The notes beneath the pieces were generated by a model. The model was not told where the DNA came from. It did not search any database and saw only the letters and a program-made list of their open reading frames with translations. From IMG/VR virus record IMGVR_UViG_3300042453_000478, positions 1-37,217 of that record: a DNA stretch of 37,217 bases; one strand, written 5' to 3'. Positions 7,789 to 15,996 of the stretch are shown here, one piece after another (positions within the stretch are counted from its first letter, which is position 1; the number at the start of each line of letters is the position of its first letter). The DNA is from a virus. Position numbers and translations under genes: made by a program.

Positions 7789-8769
7789 ATGGCAGAAACA
7801 CAAGCAATGAATATGGCCGATGCGGCCAGTGCTATCTCGGCAATGTTGGCCCCTGAAGAAGGACAAGCACAAGTTGACGAGACGCAGCCAGCCGAGGAGT
7901 CCGAAGAGGACACCGAGGCAGCGGCCTCTGAGGGGGATGAGTCTGGTGTGGAAGACGCGCCAGATGAAGAATCCGCAGAGGAACAGTCCGAGGGCGATGA
8001 GGAGCCAGAGGAGCAAGAACAGGCACAGACTTTCACCGTCAAGGTAGATGGCAAGGAAGTCGCTGTGACGCTGGACGAACTCCAGAAGGGTTACTCGCGC
8101 ACCCAGGACTACACCCGGAAAACGCAGCAGATTGCCGAAGTGCGCAAGCAAGTCGAGCAAGAAACGCAGGCAGTCCGGGCCGAGCGTCAACAGTACGCTC
8201 AGTTGTTGGGAGCATTGCAAGCACAGCTTCAGGCGTCAGAGCCGCAAGTCGATTTGGACCGTCTTTACAACGAAGACCCAATCGAGTGGGTGCGGCAAAA
8301 GGAAGTCTTGCGGGACCGACAGGAAAAGGCATACGCTATTCAGGCCGAGCAGCAGCGCCTTTCTCAGTTGAGCCAGCAAGAGCAGCAGCGTGCCATGGAG
8401 GAGCATCTGGAGAGCCAGAAGGATGCACTGCTGGCAGCTTTGCCCGAGTGGAGAGATCCAAAGAAGGCAAAGGCCGAAAAGGCGCTGGTGTTGGAGTCTG
8501 CCAAGTCGGTGGGCTTTTCCGATGAAGACCTGAAGAGCGTTTACGACCATCGGCTGGTGTTGTTGCTGCGTAAAGCAGCGATGTACGACCAGATGGTGAG
8601 CAAGCGCCAGGGCATCAAGCCTGTAGTGAACAATGGCCCACGACCTGCCAAGCCTGGTGCAGCGGGTCGGGTTTCGACAACAACAGAGAGTACCCGCGCA
8701 AAGCAGCGTCTTGCAAAAACTGGCCGTGTCGATGATGCGGCCTCTGCAATTGAACTTTTACTGAGGTAA
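7789..8769 (+). CDS. Capsid scaffolding protein, 326 aa
   Basis: Scaffold proteins guide capsid assembly and leave the head before packaging. The first 80 residues are extremely acidic (repeated Glu/Asp). The middle (about 85-200) has a short KVDGKEVAVTLDELQKGY segment followed by a long coiled coil rich in Gln, Glu and Arg. The C-terminus is basic and ends in a helix (DDAASAIELLL), where scaffolds usually bind the capsid protein. Position directly upstream of the capsid gene fits. No protease domain is visible. Confidence 0.85.
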   Translation: MAETQAMNMADAASAISAMLAPEEGQAQVDETQPAEESEEDTEAAASEGDESGVEDAPDEESAEEQSEGDEEPEEQEQAQTFTVKVDGKEVAVTLDELQKGYSRTQDYTRKTQQIAEVRKQVEQETQAVRAERQQYAQLLGALQAQLQASEPQVDLDRLYNEDPIEWVRQKEVLRDRQEKAYAIQAEQQRLSQLSQQEQQRAMEEHLESQKDALLAALPEWRDPKKAKAEKALVLESAKSVGFSDEDLKSVYDHRLVLLLRKAAMYDQMVSKRQGIKPVVNNGPRPAKPGAAGRVSTTTESTRAKQRLAKTGRVDDAASAIELLLR

Positions 8770-8774
8770 TCAAA

Positions 8775-9737
8775 ATGGCAATCGTTTCCAATACGTTCAC
8801 CACCTACTCTGCCAAGGGTATCCGTGAAGACCTGTCCAATGTGATCACAAACATTGCACCCGAAGAAACCCCTTACATGAGCAACATTGGCCGTGAAAAC
8901 GTGTCCAACAGCTTGTACGAGTGGCAAACCGACACCCTGGCCTCCGCTGCTGCTAACGCACAGTTGGAAGGCGATGATGTCAGCAGCTTTGATGCTGTCG
9001 TGCCTACTGTGCGTCTGCAAAACTACGCACAGATCAGCCGCAAGACAATCATCTTGTCGGCCACTGAAGAAGTGGTCAACAAGGCTGGCCGCCGTTCGGA
9101 ACTGGCTTATCAGATCGCCAAGCGTGGCGCTGAGATCAAGCGTGACCAAGAGTTCTCGATGTTGAATGGTGCCGTGGCCAACGCTGGCGACACCACCACA
9201 GCCCGTGCAACTGCCTCGCTCGGCGCGTTTGTGAAGACAAACACCGACAAGCAGACCAACGGTACTGACCCATCGTACACAACGCTGCCAACCAGCGCCC
9301 GTACCGATGGCAACGTGCGTACCTTCACCGAGACGATCCTCAAGAACGTCATCCAGAAGGTGTGGACAGCCGGTGGCACTCCAAAGATCCTGATGTGCGG
9401 TCCTGTGAACAAGCAGCGCGTGTCTGGTTTCTCTGGTATCGCCTCCAGCCGTTTCAACATTGACGGTGGCGCAAAGCCTGCGACCCTGGTCGGCGCTGTT
9501 GACATCTACGTGTCCGATTTCGGCAACGTGCAAGTCATCGCCAACCGTTTCCAGCGTGAGCGTGACGCTTGGGTGATCGATCCCGACTACGCCAAGATGA
9601 CCGTGCTGCGTCCTTACCAGCAAGTCGAATTGGCCAAGACTGGTGACGCCGAGAAGCGCATGCTGATCGTGGAATGGGGCCACAAGGTCTTGGCTGAAAA
9701 TGCCCACGGCCTGGCTGCTGACCTGATCACTTCTTGA
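8775..9737 (+). CDS. Major capsid protein, SU10-like (DUF5309), 320 aa
   Basis: HK97-fold shell protein. The start at 8775 has GAGG at 8763-8766. Family features are the N-terminal NTFTTYSAKGIREDLSNVI and EETPYMSNIGR, the spine helix region AYQIAKRGAEIKRDQEF (about 115-131), and the conserved C-terminal block with VYVSDFGNVQVIANRFQRER (about 242-263), YAKMTVLRPYQQVELAKTGD and LIVEWGHKV. This C-terminal block is characteristic of DUF5309 (PF17236), the SU10-type capsid family. The gene ends 14 bases before a strong terminator, as expected for the most expressed virion gene. Confidence 0.93.
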   Translation: MAIVSNTFTTYSAKGIREDLSNVITNIAPEETPYMSNIGRENVSNSLYEWQTDTLASAAANAQLEGDDVSSFDAVVPTVRLQNYAQISRKTIILSATEEVVNKAGRRSELAYQIAKRGAEIKRDQEFSMLNGAVANAGDTTTARATASLGAFVKTNTDKQTNGTDPSYTTLPTSARTDGNVRTFTETILKNVIQKVWTAGGTPKILMCGPVNKQRVSGFSGIASSRFNIDGGAKPATLVGAVDIYVSDFGNVQVIANRFQRERDAWVIDPDYAKMTVLRPYQQVELAKTGDAEKRMLIVEWGHKVLAENAHGLAADLITS

Positions 9738-9750
9738 TCTGAAAAAACGG

Positions 9751-9779
9751 AAAGGGCCAAGGAAACTTGGCCCTTTTTT
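9751..9779 (+). terminator. Intrinsic terminator after the capsid gene
   Basis: An 11-bp perfect stem (9751-9761 with 9766-9776) closes a GAAA tetraloop and runs into a T tract (9774-9779). It lies 14 bp after the capsid stop and 3 bp before the next start. It should end most capsid transcripts and let a fraction read through into 9782 and beyond. Confidence 0.95.
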
Positions 9780-9781
9780 AC

Positions 9782-10099
9782 ATGATCCACAAAAGAATTT
9801 TTGACCAGAACAAAGAGCAGGGCATCACACGGTACTGGCATGAGAATGCCGAAACTGGTGATGTGACAATTGAGACACAGCAAGACGTCACTGCTGTGAT
9901 CGAGGCCAACAAAGCCATCTACAATGCAGTTGACGAGAAAGCCAACTGGACGGGTGAATGGCACTTGGTCGCAAGCATCCCAGAAGCCTTGTATTACAAG
10001 ATGAAGGCCGAGGGCAAGATTGACGATCAGGCATACATGAAACGCTGGTTGAACGACTCCGAAAACCAATTCTTCAGGACTCGACCAGGAAAAGTATGA
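9782..10099 (+). CDS. Conserved head-region protein, 105 aa
   Basis: The ATG at 9782 is the first sensible start; the frame can be extended to a TTG at 9767, inside the terminator hairpin, which is unlikely. The product has TGDVTIETQQDVTAVIEANKA, the segment WHLVASIPEALYYKM and a C-terminal RWLNDSENQFFRTRPGKV. This QDV...VASIP...RWLND...RTRPGKV pattern recurs in phages right after the capsid gene. It is soluble, with no enzyme motif. Position suggests a capsid-completion role. No ribosome-binding site is visible because the hairpin occupies that place. Confidence 0.8.
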   Translation: MIHKRIFDQNKEQGITRYWHENAETGDVTIETQQDVTAVIEANKAIYNAVDEKANWTGEWHLVASIPEALYYKMKAEGKIDDQAYMKRWLNDSENQFFRTRPGKV

Positions 10100-10749
10100 G
10101 CAACTACATTGCTGTTTGCACCCCAGCCCGTGACCAAGTTCACACCAACTATTGCTACTGCATGGTCAACATGGTGGCGTATCACACGCTCAATACCGAA
10201 GACGCCATCAGCCTCAAATTGATGCAGGGCACGATCATCCAAAACCAGAGAGCAGATCTCTGCCTGGATGCCATGCGCGAGGGGTGCACACACATCTTGT
10301 TCATCGACAGCGACATGACTTTCCCCCAGGACATGGTGCAGCGGCTGCTCAAGCACGACAAGCACATCGTGGCGGCCAACTGCGCACGGCGCAGAATGCC
10401 CACTGGCCCAACGGCCCAGAACTATGACGAGAATGGCAAGCGCATCCCGGTGTACACCATGCCCGAGTCCACTGGTTTGGAAGAGGTCGGCAGCATTGGC
10501 ACTGGCATAATGCTGATCAAGCGCGAGGTGTTCGAGGGGATGTCAGAGCCTTGGTTTGATATGCCTTGGCAGACCACACGGGGCTACATGGGCGAGGACG
10601 TTTTCTTCTGCAAGAAGGCCCAGGAACTCGGGTACAAGGTCTACATCGACCACGATGTATCCCACGAGATCGGACACATCGGCACCTTTGAATTTGGGCA
10701 TCCTCACACCTGGGCGGTGAAAGAGGAAATGGAAAAAGAGGCCAAGTAA
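10096..10749 (+). CDS. Second glycosyltransferase, GT-A fold, 217 aa
   Basis: The GT-A signature HILFIDSDMTFP (67-77) has DSD at 71-73 as the metal/nucleotide-sugar site. TGIMLIKREVFE (136-147), GYMGEDVFFCKKAQELGY (163-180) and the His pair at 190/194 (DVSHEIGH) follow in the usual order for GT2-like enzymes. It overlaps the upstream gene by 4 bp (ATGA) and the downstream gene by one base, so it is made with head-completion proteins. It is distinct from the enzyme at 4114 and the acceptor is unknown. Confidence 0.8.
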   Translation: MSNYIAVCTPARDQVHTNYCYCMVNMVAYHTLNTEDAISLKLMQGTIIQNQRADLCLDAMREGCTHILFIDSDMTFPQDMVQRLLKHDKHIVAANCARRRMPTGPTAQNYDENGKRIPVYTMPESTGLEEVGSIGTGIMLIKREVFEGMSEPWFDMPWQTTRGYMGEDVFFCKKAQELGYKVYIDHDVSHEIGHIGTFEFGHPHTWAVKEEMEKEAK

Positions 10750-11372
10750 TGTCACTGAGCACCTACACTGAACTGAAGACCTCCATTGGCGACTGGCTGA
10801 ACAGGTCGGATCTGACCAGTGTGGTGCCTGACTTTATCTCGCTGGCCGAGGCTCAGATCGAACGCACGCTGCGCACCCGTCAAATGATCGTGCGTGCCAA
10901 TGCGTCTTTTGACTCTGAGTATGGCGCTGTGCCTTCTGACTTCTTGGAAACCAAGTCGCTGAAGCTGACCAGCACCAACCCATTGACGCCTTTGGAGTTC
11001 CTGTCCATCGATGACATGGACAGTGTGCGGTCCCAATACACAGCCAGCGGGAAGCCAAGATTCTTCAGCGTGGTGGGTGGCCAGTTCCGCATTGCCCCAA
11101 CACCCGATACCACCTACACAGCCGAGTTGATCTACTTTGCGAAGTTGACAAAGTTGTCAAGCACTGTGGCCACAAACTGGTTGTTGACCTCCAGCCCTGA
11201 CATCTATTTGTACGGTGCGCTGCTGCAAGCTGCTCCATATCTGCAAGACGATGCGAGAATTCAGACATGGGCAACACTGTACGAGCGTGCATTGAATGAC
11301 CTGCGCACAGCCAATGACCGTGCCTCCACATCTGGCGGCGTGCTGCTGACCCGAGCAAAGACTTTTGGATAA
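10749..11372 (+). CDS. Head-tail adaptor, SU10-type, 207 aa
   Basis: The adaptor ring sits under the portal and joins it to the tail nozzle. The N-terminus MSLSTYTELKTSIGDWLNR, then VPDFISLAEAQIERTLR, is the typical start of the adaptor family described for SU10-like podoviruses; a beta-rich centre (about 75-135) and a C-terminal helix bundle (ALLQAAPYLQDDARIQTW, ERALNDLRTAND) follow. The length of about 200 residues is normal. The capsid protein of the same type and the gene order support it. Confidence 0.85.
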   Translation: MSLSTYTELKTSIGDWLNRSDLTSVVPDFISLAEAQIERTLRTRQMIVRANASFDSEYGAVPSDFLETKSLKLTSTNPLTPLEFLSIDDMDSVRSQYTASGKPRFFSVVGGQFRIAPTPDTTYTAELIYFAKLTKLSSTVATNWLLTSSPDIYLYGALLQAAPYLQDDARIQTWATLYERALNDLRTANDRASTSGGVLLTRAKTFG

Positions 11373-11381
11373 GGACTGGAA

Positions 11382-11780
11382 ATGTCATCTTTTACCGACC
11401 ACACAGAAAATCTGGTGCTGACCTGGTTGTTGACCAGCGGCACGGCCACACGCCCAACAGCTTGGTACATCGGCCTGTTCACTGCTGCGCCTTCTGACAC
11501 GGGTGGTGGCACCGAGGTGACCGGCAACGGGTACGCCCGAGTGGCCACTGGCACGATCACTGTGTCGGGCACCAGCCCCACCAACGCCACCAACGCTGCG
11601 GCCATCGAGTTCGCGGCAGCCAGTGGCGGCAATTGGGGGGCCATCGGCTGGGCTGCCATTTTTGACGCCAGCACGGGCGGAAACATGCTGGCCTGGGCGG
11701 CATTGTCCACGGCACGCACCATCAATGATGGCGATGTGTTGCGCATCCCTGCTGGTGACCTTGACGTTACCCTGACATGA
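11382..11780 (+). CDS. Gp80-like phage structural protein, 132 aa
   Basis: The N-terminus reads FTDHTENLVLTWLLTSG, followed by AWYIGLFTAAPSDTGGGTEV and GYARVATGTIT. The AW-Y-[IV]-GLFTxxPxxxGxGTEV pattern is common to small beta-rich virion proteins annotated as tail-fibre or Gp80-like. A Ser/Thr/Ala/Gly-rich body ends in NDGDVLRIPAGDLDVTL, a beta-sandwich-like finish. It starts the block of fibre or decoration genes. Attachment site in the virion is unknown. Confidence 0.78.
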   Translation: MSSFTDHTENLVLTWLLTSGTATRPTAWYIGLFTAAPSDTGGGTEVTGNGYARVATGTITVSGTSPTNATNAAAIEFAAASGGNWGAIGWAAIFDASTGGNMLAWAALSTARTINDGDVLRIPAGDLDVTLT

Positions 11781-11781
11781 C

Positions 11782-12594
11782 ATGGCAGCATATGGCCGTG
11801 GCAGCTATGGCTCTGGGCAATACTCTGACCCACGGGTAGGGTATGGCTCTGGCTCCTATGGAGTCGGCAATTATTCAAGAGGCTCTTTTGAGCCTTCTTT
11901 TTCGATTTCTGCGACCAGCACGGTGTCTGTTGGCGCAACTGTTTTGTCAAGCGCGGCTGTGTCTGTCCAGGCTGCCAGCACCATGGCGGTGTCGGCCACC
12001 AGATATGCGTTTACTGGCCTGACGATCACCGGCCAAAGCGCCATGGCGGTGCAGGTCAATTCCCTGTTTAATGTTGCGGCTGTGGTATCGGCCACAAGCG
12101 GCGTTTCAATTGCCGCGAATCGCTATGCGATTGGGTCGGCCACGTTCGAGGCTGCCTCCAGCGCCAGCGTGGCGGCACTCAGGGTGGCCATCGGTGCGTT
12201 TGCAGCGGTGGATGCCAGCGCCATGACGATCAGCGCCATCAGGGTGCCGCTGATCCAGATCCTGATTGAAGACTTTGCTGACATGACGGTCAGCACCAGC
12301 GTGATCGTCAACCAGCCCGTATTTGTGCAGGCTGAGTCAGGCATGACCATCAACGCCATCCGCAGGCAAAGTGCTGCGATGGTCTTTGCTGGCGTGTCCG
12401 GCATGGCGGTGGCAGGGAATTTGAAATGGCTGCCCGAGGATGACACGCCAGAAACCTGGGACGCGATTGCAGACAACAGCGAGTCTTGGACGCCTGTGGA
12501 TGACACGGCAGAAACATGGGATGCAATTGCGGATACAGGTGAAACCTGGACACCAATCGCAGATAATTCAGAAACTTGGCAAATTGCCGCATGA
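11782..12594 (+). CDS. Repeat-built fibre-like protein, 270 aa
   Basis: The N-terminus is Gly/Tyr/Ser-rich (residues 1-35). Residues about 45-215 consist of roughly eight to nine tandem units of about 20 residues with a shared pattern: a small residue, Met/Val-x-Val/Ile, Ala, an Arg or Asn, then hydrophobic alternation ending in Ala-x-Ser. This predicts a beta-solenoid. Residues 224-270 are a second array of 10-residue units of the form E-T/S-W-x-x-I/V-A/D-D-x-x, four complete and one partial. No enzyme motif. A fibre or decoration role is inferred from repeats and context. The start at 11782 lies one base after the previous stop and lacks a clear ribosome-binding site. Confidence 0.72.
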   Translation: MAAYGRGSYGSGQYSDPRVGYGSGSYGVGNYSRGSFEPSFSISATSTVSVGATVLSSAAVSVQAASTMAVSATRYAFTGLTITGQSAMAVQVNSLFNVAAVVSATSGVSIAANRYAIGSATFEAASSASVAALRVAIGAFAAVDASAMTISAIRVPLIQILIEDFADMTVSTSVIVNQPVFVQAESGMTINAIRRQSAAMVFAGVSGMAVAGNLKWLPEDDTPETWDAIADNSESWTPVDDTAETWDAIADTGETWTPIADNSETWQIAA

Positions 12595-12602
12595 GGTGAA
12601 AA

Positions 12603-13403
12603 ATGGCTGATACAACCACCACGAATTTATTGCTGACCAAACCAGAGGTAGGGGCATCGTCAGATACTTGGGGCACCAAGATCAATACCGACTTGGATTC
12701 CATTGATGCGCTGTTTGATTCTGGCCCCGTCCTGAAGGTGGCAAAGGGTGGAACTGGTCTTGCATCTGGGACTTCAGGTGGTGTTCTGGCCTTCACAGCA
12801 TCTGGCACATTGGCCTCATCTGGTGCACTGACTGCAAATGCTCTGGTGATTGGCGGCGGCGCTGGAGTCGCGCCAAGCACCACAACAACTGCAACAGGTG
12901 CTTTGACTTTTCTTGGCACGCCAACCTCTGCCAACTTGGCGTCAATGGTTACGGATGAGACAGGCTCTGGCGCCTTGGTTTTTGCAAACAGCCCCACCCT
13001 GGTCACGCCTGCCTTGGGCACACCAGCATCCGGCAACTTGTCTGGTTGCACAGCCGATGGCACCAATGAAGTCGGCTTCAAGAACATTCCACAGAACAGT
13101 CAAAGCGCGGCCTATACGCTGGTGCTTGCTGATGCTGGAAAACATATTCTTCACCCATCCACCGATGCCAATGCTCGGACGTTCACGATCCCTGCAAACA
13201 GCAGCGTGGCCTACCCAATCGGCACGGCCATCACGTTTGTGAACATGACCAGCCAGGTGGTGACGATTGCCATCACCTCGGACACGTTGACACTTAGCCC
13301 CGCTGGTACAACTGGATCACGCAGCTTGGCGCAGTACGGCTCTGCCACTGCTTTGAAAATCGGGTCCACACAGTGGCTCATCTCTGGGAGTGGTTTGACA
13401 TGA
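12603..13403 (+). CDS. Tail-fibre-type protein, 266 aa
   Basis: The N-terminus [31 protein letters not shown] is a well-known start of phage fibre proteins, followed by [12 protein letters not shown], the GGTG hinge that repeats in many fibres. A Ser/Thr/Ala/Gly-rich middle contains several SGALxxxxS and [14 protein letters not shown] units. The C-terminal half (about 160-266) is beta-rich ([18 protein letters not shown] onward), typical of a receptor-side knob. GAGG at 12594-12597 is a fair ribosome-binding site. The next gene overlaps by 4 bp. Confidence 0.82.
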   Translation: MADTTTTNLLLTKPEVGASSDTWGTKINTDLDSIDALFDSGPVLKVAKGGTGLASGTSGGVLAFTASGTLASSGALTANALVIGGGAGVAPSTTTTATGALTFLGTPTSANLASMVTDETGSGALVFANSPTLVTPALGTPASGNLSGCTADGTNEVGFKNIPQNSQSAAYTLVLADAGKHILHPSTDANARTFTIPANSSVAYPIGTAITFVNMTSQVVTIAITSDTLTLSPAGTTGSRSLAQYGSATALKIGSTQWLISGSGLT

Positions 13404-14209
13404 GTGGCGCACTTCAAGCTGTATTTCAAAACCAGCGGTCATTTGTTCCGCCAACTTATACCGTTGAATATTTGGTGATTGCTGGAGGCGGGTCGGGCGG
13501 CTCCAACTATGGGGGTGGCGGCGGTGCTGGCGGTTATCGCACGGCAACAGGATTCACTTTGACACCTGGAACTGCGTACACCGCAACCGTAGGCAGCGGC
13601 GGTGCTGGCGGAGGTTATGCCGAAGGCACTTCTGGGTCAAATTCAGTATTTAGTTCAATCACATCAACTGGCGGGGGAAAAGGCTCTTCTGGTTACGGTC
13701 CGGGCGCTGCTGGTAGCGGGGGGTCTGGTGGCGGCGGCAGTACATATGGTTGGGGTGGTGGCGCAGGCACATCTGGGCAGGGTAACGCTGGAGGGGAAAC
13801 CACTGGCGGTTATGCTGGCGGTGGCGGTGGCGGCGCAGGTGCATCCGGCGGCACAGCAGACGTTAATTTTGGCGGAAGTGGTGGCTCTGGCAGTGCTTCA
13901 AGCATTAGCGGCTCCTCTGTAACCCGTGCTGGCGGGGGCGGTGGCTCTGGTCAGTATGGGGGTGGGTCTGGAGGCTCTGGTGGCGGGGGTAGTGGGTCTA
14001 GCAGTTCATCGGCCAGCAGTGGGTCTGCAAATACTGGCGGCGGTGGCGGCGCCAATTTCGATGGCAGTGGTACGGCTGGTGCAAACGGCGGCTCTGGCAT
14101 TGTGATCATCCGCTATGCAGGCGCTCAAAAAGGCACAGGCGGAACAGTCACTTCAAGTGGCGGCTACACCATCCATACCTTCACATCTTCTGGGACGTAC
14201 ACAGCATGA
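13400..14209 (+). CDS. Glycine-rich fibre/adhesin protein, 269 aa
   Basis: ATG at 13400 makes an ATGA overlap with the previous gene; the longer in-frame start at 13373 is inside it and is rejected. After [15 protein letters not shown], residues about 30-240 are dominated by Gly, Ser and Ala in GGGG, GGSG and GSGG runs, which fits the glycine-rich fibre domain (Gly_rich_2-like). The end returns to beta pattern: GIVIIRYAG and [15 protein letters not shown]. Polyglycine-II sandwiches in phage adhesins (as in S16 gp38) have this composition. Receptor binding is inferred. Confidence 0.8.
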   Translation: MSGALQAVFQNQRSFVPPTYTVEYLVIAGGGSGGSNYGGGGGAGGYRTATGFTLTPGTAYTATVGSGGAGGGYAEGTSGSNSVFSSITSTGGGKGSSGYGPGAAGSGGSGGGGSTYGWGGGAGTSGQGNAGGETTGGYAGGGGGGAGASGGTADVNFGGSGGSGSASSISGSSVTRAGGGGGSGQYGGGSGGSGGGGSGSSSSSASSGSANTGGGGGANFDGSGTAGANGGSGIVIIRYAGAQKGTGGTVTSSGGYTIHTFTSSGTYTA

Positions 14210-14616
14210 GTCAGTTTGCCCAAATAGACGAGAACAACATTGTCCAGCGCGTGCTGGTCATTGATCAGGCTGATATCGACACAGGCAACTGGGGCGACCC
14301 GGCCACTTTTGTGCAGACAAGCTACAACACACGGGGCGGTATCTACTACATCCCCAACACCAACACGCCTGACCCAGATCAGTCCAAAGCCCTGCACAAG
14401 AACTTTGCTGGTATCGGCTACACATGGCTGCCTGATGGTCCAGAGGGCGCAGGGTTTGTTCCTCCACAGCCCTACCCGTCATGGGTGATGAACAGCTTTT
14501 CGTATTTGTGGGAAGCGCCCGTGCCGATGCCTGTGCCAAACAATCCACCGTATTACGTTTGGGATGAAGCCACATTGTCTTGGGTACTTGCAAACCCACA
14601 ACCGGAGCAGCCATGA
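14206..14616 (+). CDS. Conserved fibre-associated protein, 136 aa
   Basis: The product begins [20 protein letters not shown], then FVQTSYNTRGGIYY, ALHKNFAGIGYTWL and PPQPYPSWVMNSFSYLWEAP. This order (FAQIDxxNIVxxVxVID, QTSYNTxGG, KNxAGIGYxW, PPxPYPSW) is shared by many podoviral and myoviral proteins encoded beside fibres. It is short, beta-rich and Pro/Trp-rich at the C-terminus. It overlaps both neighbours by 4 bp. Probably a fibre tip or adaptor; not proven. Confidence 0.82.
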   Translation: MSQFAQIDENNIVQRVLVIDQADIDTGNWGDPATFVQTSYNTRGGIYYIPNTNTPDPDQSKALHKNFAGIGYTWLPDGPEGAGFVPPQPYPSWVMNSFSYLWEAPVPMPVPNNPPYYVWDEATLSWVLANPQPEQP

Positions 14617-15203
14617 AACTGATCGCATCCATGATTGCAGTCTTGTCACTGACAGGCTGCGCCACAGGCCAGTATCAAGCCTATGCTGACGCCCACAAGG
14701 CCCAGGCTGCGGCCCAGACAGCACGTTATCAAGCCCTTGCTGACATCGCCAAGATGGGCGACACCACGGCCAAGGTCGCGGCTGTCATCAGCCTGAATGC
14801 TGGCTCTGCTCCACAGAGCGCACAGATCGCTGCGCCCAAGTCTTGGGCCGACTATGCTTTGCAGTGGACTGGCCTGCTGCTGCCAACTGTTGGCCAGATC
14901 TACACCATCAACAAGCAAACATCCCTGGGCATGCGCCAGTCTGACAATGCAACGGCAGTGGCTGTCAGCACCAACCAGGCGTTTGTCGGCATGGCCTCGC
15001 AGATTCAAGCACCGGCAGCCAATGTCACAACCATCGGCGGCAACGGCGTCATTGGCGCAGGCTCTTACTCGATTGGAGCAAACAGTGGGTCAAACTCTGG
15101 CAACTCTGGTCGCCTTGCTGGTGGCAGCATTACTGACAGTACGGCTACTCCAACTGTGGTGACAAACACCAACACCACCACAACCACAGTCACACCTCCT
15201 TGA
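14613..15203 (+). CDS. Phage lipoprotein, 196 aa
   Basis: The ATG at 14613 (ATGA overlap) is preferred over 14580 because it gives a perfect lipoprotein signal: positive start, hydrophobic core, then LTGC with the lipidated Cys at 16. The mature part is Ala/Gln-rich helix (about 20-65), a hydrophobic segment around WTGLLLPTVGQIYTI (about 88-102) and a Gly/Ser/Asn then Thr-rich tail. It would be an outer- or inner-membrane lipoprotein in a Gram-negative host. Superinfection exclusion or a lysis accessory role are possibilities from position. Confidence 0.75.
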   Translation: MKLIASMIAVLSLTGCATGQYQAYADAHKAQAAAQTARYQALADIAKMGDTTAKVAAVISLNAGSAPQSAQIAAPKSWADYALQWTGLLLPTVGQIYTINKQTSLGMRQSDNATAVAVSTNQAFVGMASQIQAPAANVTTIGGNGVIGAGSYSIGANSGSNSGNSGRLAGGSITDSTATPTVVTNTNTTTTTVTPP

Positions 15204-15221
15204 TCCTCGGGCAGCAGTACC

Positions 15222-15425
15222 ATGAACCAGATTGACGCAACAGATGCACGACTGACAACTCATGAGCAGGTTTGTGCGCATCGATATGAAGCAATTCAAA
15301 AAAGTTTTGAGTCAGGCTCCAAGCGCATGACCAAGATTGAATATCTGCTTTATGCGGTGATTGCCGCCGTGTTGCTTGGACCAGGTGTTGCGGCTGAGTT
15401 TGTCAAAAAAATGTTGGGTCTATGA
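15222..15425 (+). CDS. Small membrane protein, holin candidate, 67 aa
   Basis: An N-terminal charged helix (MNQIDATDARLTTHEQVCAHRYEAIQ region) is followed by one hydrophobic segment at about 43-60 (LLYAVIAAVLLGPGVAAEF) and a basic end (KKM). This topology resembles XhlA-type or other one-helix holins. It opens a group of small membrane proteins that lead to the spanins and endolysin. The exact holin cannot be decided from sequence; the 30-aa peptide and the proteins at 15514 and 16162 are alternatives. Confidence 0.65.
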   Translation: MNQIDATDARLTTHEQVCAHRYEAIQKSFESGSKRMTKIEYLLYAVIAAVLLGPGVAAEFVKKMLGL

Positions 15426-15514
15426 AAGACTGGGCTGTCAGCTTTATCGCGGCAGCCCTTCTTGTCTGCATGATCATTTGGTGCGTCAAAGTATTTATTG
15501 AGGTTTTGCTGTAA
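15422..15514 (+). CDS. Tiny membrane peptide, 30 aa
   Basis: The frame runs from ATG 15422 (4-bp overlap with the previous stop) to TAA 15512-15514 (one-base overlap with the next start). It encodes MKDWAVSFIAAALLVCMI followed by a hydrophobic end, a single membrane helix of about 20 residues. The overlaps on both sides support translation. It could be a holin or holin regulator. No homologue is recalled. Confidence 0.6.
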   Translation: MKDWAVSFIAAALLVCMIIWCVKVFIEVLL

Positions 15515-15996
15515 TGGAACCGATCACAATGGCCTTAACGGCCATGGCTGCTGTCCAAAAGACGGTATCCATGATCAAGCAGGCATCAAAAACTGCCGAT
15601 GATGTGCGAAGCCTTGGCCCACTGCTTGGTCGTTACTTTGAGCAAAAGCACGAAGTCACCAAGGCACTGAAGTACGCCAAGAAAAAGGGCGGCTCCAACA
15701 TGGGCCAAGCCGTTCAGATTGAACTTGACCTAAAGGCCCAGCGTGATTTCGAGGAGCAGGTCAAAGGCCTGTTCTTCCCAAACAACATGGACGTCTGGAA
15801 TTCCATCATGGTCCGTGTGGCCGAGATGGACAAGCAGGACAAGATTGATGCTCAACTGTCTCGCGACAGGGCGCTCAGGGCCAAGCAAGAGCGCGAAGAA
15901 CTTATTGAAATCCTGATTGTTGTTGGCGGCATCGTTGTCATCTTTGCGCTTGTCGGCTTTGGTGTTTACCTGGTTATGTATGGGATGAAACCATGA
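15514..15996 (+). CDS. Protein with helical body and C-terminal membrane segment, 160 aa
   Basis: Residues 1-125 are helical and charged, with KTADDVRSLGPLLGRYFEQK and a long Lys/Asp/Arg stretch. Residues about 130-155 (IEILIVVGGIVVIFALVGFGVYLVM) span the membrane and the end is short. So a soluble domain is anchored by a C-terminal helix. Similar proteins occur beside lipoprotein/holin genes in other podovirus-like genomes. It is not a spanin, which would have an N-terminal anchor. Function unknown. Confidence 0.7.
   Translation: MEPITMALTAMAAVQKTVSMIKQASKTADDVRSLGPLLGRYFEQKHEVTKALKYAKKKGGSNMGQAVQIELDLKAQRDFEEQVKGLFFPNNMDVWNSIMVRVAEMDKQDKIDAQLSRDRALRAKQEREELIEILIVVGGIVVIFALVGFGVYLVMYGMKP

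Noticed and set aside
8541-9707. 388-codon minus-strand frame opposite the capsid gene
   Set aside because: It is the codon-bias shadow of a highly expressed capsid gene; no start signal or recognisable protein pattern.
13400-14209. Glycine-rich low-complexity region as a non-coding repeat
   Set aside because: The frame is open throughout, coupled to both neighbours, and has normal beta-rich ends, as in known glycine-rich fibres.
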